A stretch of DNA of 14,576 nucleotides from contig CABUBZ010000049.1 in NCBI GenBank assembly GCA_902489945.1, positions 1-14,576 on the forward strand, in the 5' to 3' direction. The notes beneath the pieces are model-generated. The model had not been told where the DNA came from and did no database searches. It saw nothing but the letters and a program-made list of their open reading frames with translations. The DNA is from an uncultured Collinsella sp. Its GTDB lineage: Bacteria > Actinomycetota > Coriobacteriia > Coriobacteriales > Coriobacteriaceae. Position 1 is the stretch's first letter. Each line of letters opens with the position of its first letter. A program made the translations under genes and the position numbers. This document shows, one piece after another, positions 13,152 through 14,576 of this stretch.

Positions 13152-14489
13152 ATGGAACTCAAATCGTGCACCTACGCAACCGTCACCACGCTGGGAGACT
13201 TTGGCCCCTGGATCAGCAAAGTCGTGCTCGACCTGCCGTGCACCGTTCACGCCAACGATATCGATGCGCGCACCTTCCATATATATGTAGAGCGCCATGA
13301 ACGCACGGGCGAGATCCTGATGCGCAAAGAGCGCGGCGCCGACCACGCCGCACCTTCCGTAGGCTATGTCGACGTCCTCGCCGCCTATCCGTGCGATGAG
13401 TGCGGACGCAAGCTCGCCTTTGGCACCCATGTGGCGCTCGAGATCGCCGAGCAGCGCCTGACCAAGAAGATCGAGGGCAGCGTGATGGGCTCGCGCTTGC
13501 TCGATAACCAGCTGCGCATCGTGCAGCTCGAGGCCCTTCCCGGCAACGACGGCGATGACCCCACCTGCGGCCTGGTCTTTGACACCTGCCGCGGCGACAT
13601 CTGTCCCGCGCTCAAGGGCTGGAGCAATGCCACGCAAAAGACCGCCGTCAACGGCATCGCGCTCGAGTACGGCTTCTTTGAGCCCAGCTTTAAGGCCGAG
13701 GACTCCGCCTGCTTCAACCCCTTCGCGCCCGAAACGACAGTCGTGCCCCAGAAGGCCCCGCTCGTGGTGTACCTGCACGGCGCTGGCGAGGGCAAGGGCG
13801 CTACGCAAGGCGAGGGCGCCACGCGCGCTTATATCGGCAACCGCGTGACGGCCATCAGCCAGGCGCAGATCCAACGCTACTTTGGCGGCTTTGCCTGGGT
13901 TCTCGTGCCGCAGTCGCCCACGTTTTGGATGGACAACGGCACTGAGCAGCTCGGCCACTCCAACCAGAGCATCTACTCCCCCGTCATTAAGGCGCTCATC
14001 GACGAGTTTGTCGCCGAGCATGCCGACCGCATCGACACCGACCGCATCGTGGTCGCTGGCCTTTCCAACGGCGGCTTTATGACGCTGCGCCTGTGCGCCG
14101 ACTACCCCGAGTTCTTCGCCGCGGGCCTTCCCTGCTGCGCGCCGTGGTACAACGCCACGGACGAGGACGTTGCTGCCCTTGCCAAGACACCGCTGTGGTT
14201 TACGCACTCCAAGGGCGATGAGCTCGTGATACCGCAGGAAACCGTGCTGCCGCTCACGGCTCGCCTGCGCGCTGCCGGCGCCAACGTGCATCTCACCTAC
14301 TTTAGCCATGTCGAGGACCTGACCGGGCGCTACCGCGAGGCCGACGGCTCGCCCAAGAAGACGTTCAACCATGGCGTGTGGATCCACCAATTCAACGACC
14401 TGTGTTATCAAGACTTCGACGGGGGCAACGTACTCATCGACGGCGAGCCGGTGGGCTGCTGGGAGTGGTCGGCCAGGGTCGATAAGTAA
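13152..14489 (+). CDS. Alpha/beta-hydrolase esterase, prolyl-oligopeptidase-like
   Basis: The protein has 445 residues and no signal peptide, so it is probably cytoplasmic. The C-terminal half is an alpha/beta hydrolase. It shows an oxyanion segment VVYLHGAG (205-212), the nucleophile elbow GLSNGG with Ser305, Asp356 in HSKGDEL and His407 in FNHGVWIH, which together form a catalytic triad. The first ~195 residues are unassigned and rich in cysteine (including CDEC at 81-84). They may be an Ig-like accessory domain of the sort found before some esterases. The ATG at 13152 has AGAGGAGG about 7 bases upstream. The gene is divergent from the PTS permease across the motif-rich region. It may remove acyl groups from a glycan or glycoside, but the substrate is not known. 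Confidence 0.8.
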   Translation: MELKSCTYATVTTLGDFGPWISKVVLDLPCTVHANDIDARTFHIYVERHERTGEILMRKERGADHAAPSVGYVDVLAAYPCDECGRKLAFGTHVALEIAEQRLTKKIEGSVMGSRLLDNQLRIVQLEALPGNDGDDPTCGLVFDTCRGDICPALKGWSNATQKTAVNGIALEYGFFEPSFKAEDSACFNPFAPETTVVPQKAPLVVYLHGAGEGKGATQGEGATRAYIGNRVTAISQAQIQRYFGGFAWVLVPQSPTFWMDNGTEQLGHSNQSIYSPVIKALIDEFVAEHADRIDTDRIVVAGLSNGGFMTLRLCADYPEFFAAGLPCCAPWYNATDEDVAALAKTPLWFTHSKGDELVIPQETVLPLTARLRAAGANVHLTYFSHVEDLTGRYREADGSPKKTFNHGVWIHQFNDLCYQDFDGGNVLIDGEPVGCWEWSARVDK

Positions 14490-14506
14490 TCCGTCCCATC
14501 GCGGGG

Positions 14507-14536
14507 CCGAGGGCTTACCTCTGAAAATGTCCTCGG
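14507..14536 (+). terminator. Weak hairpin after the esterase
   Basis: CCGAGG (14507-14512) pairs with CCTCGG (14531-14536) around an 18-base loop, and outer GGGCC/GGCCC bases could extend it across a bulge. It lies just after the esterase stop codon. There is no clear T tract, so termination is uncertain. Confidence 0.3.
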
Positions 14537-14549
14537 GCATGCGGCCCGG

Positions 14550-14576
14550 TTGCACTACGCGCTTCGCGCTGTGCAA
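14550..14576. repeat. Hairpin at the right edge of the window
   Basis: TTGCAC (14550-14555) and GTGCAA (14571-14576) form an outer stem. Inside it, CGCG (14558-14561) and CGCG (14565-14568) form an inner stem with a 3-base loop. The window ends at the last paired base, so any T tract or longer stem is not visible. It may be a terminator or another palindromic repeat. Confidence 0.5.

Noticed and set aside
13122..14576. 484-residue open frame antisense to the esterase
   Set aside because: It runs open to the window edge but has no domain signal, and the plus-strand frame has a full catalytic triad and a good ribosome site.

Overview
The window is GC-rich, tightly packed chromosomal DNA. It most resembles a gut Coriobacteriia genome, probably Collinsella or a close relative. 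That is an inference from GC-rich coding sequence, a LuxR-type regulator with a multi-membrane-helix N-terminus (typical of Coriobacteriia), a glucose-superfamily PTS permease, and many short palindromic intergenic repeats. I see no rRNA, tRNA, CRISPR array, transposase or phage gene.

Left part (1-4200): pyrE (orotate phosphoribosyltransferase, minus strand) is followed by two hairpins. It is divergent from a large MgtA-type Mg2+ P-type ATPase (plus strand). The 438-base gap between them holds a candidate promoter, a 23-codon ORF with a near-perfect Shine-Dalgarno site (possible leader peptide) and a 37-bp palindromic repeat.

Middle part (4194-7769): four minus-strand genes lie head to tail with gaps of 17, 74 and 35 bases. 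In transcription order they encode a single-pass membrane protein, a double zinc-ribbon protein with a Gly/Ala-rich hydrophobic segment and a Gln-rich helix, and two paralogous lipoproteins. The layout suggests an uncharacterised cell-envelope operon.

Next (7876-9627): a LuxR-family membrane regulator gene (minus strand) carries an apparent +1 frameshift that separates its first membrane helices from the rest. It ends in a hairpin that belongs to the 37-bp repeat family and is followed by a T tract, so the repeat probably serves as its terminator.

Right part (9709-14576): a probable carbohydrate locus. It has a cytoplasmic apiosidase-like (DUF4038/GH140-type) glycoside hydrolase and a PTS EIIBC permease, both on the minus strand, and a divergent alpha/beta-hydrolase esterase. 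A 490-base, AT-rich intergenic region lies between the permease and the esterase, with many GTTTAC/GTAAAC motifs and helically phased TGAACG repeats. It looks like a complex control region for divergent genes. No regulator gene is visible beside it.

Two repeat families recur between genes. Family A is 37 bp with three copies (1136, 4149, 7876), all with a 9-base loop ending CCTGTCC. Family B is 74 bp with two copies (4073, 9554), 22-base arms and a 23-base loop. The strongest leads are the candidate leader peptide ahead of mgtA, the two repeat families, the operator-rich region at 12768-13125, and the pairing of a PTS with an intracellular apiosidase-like enzyme.
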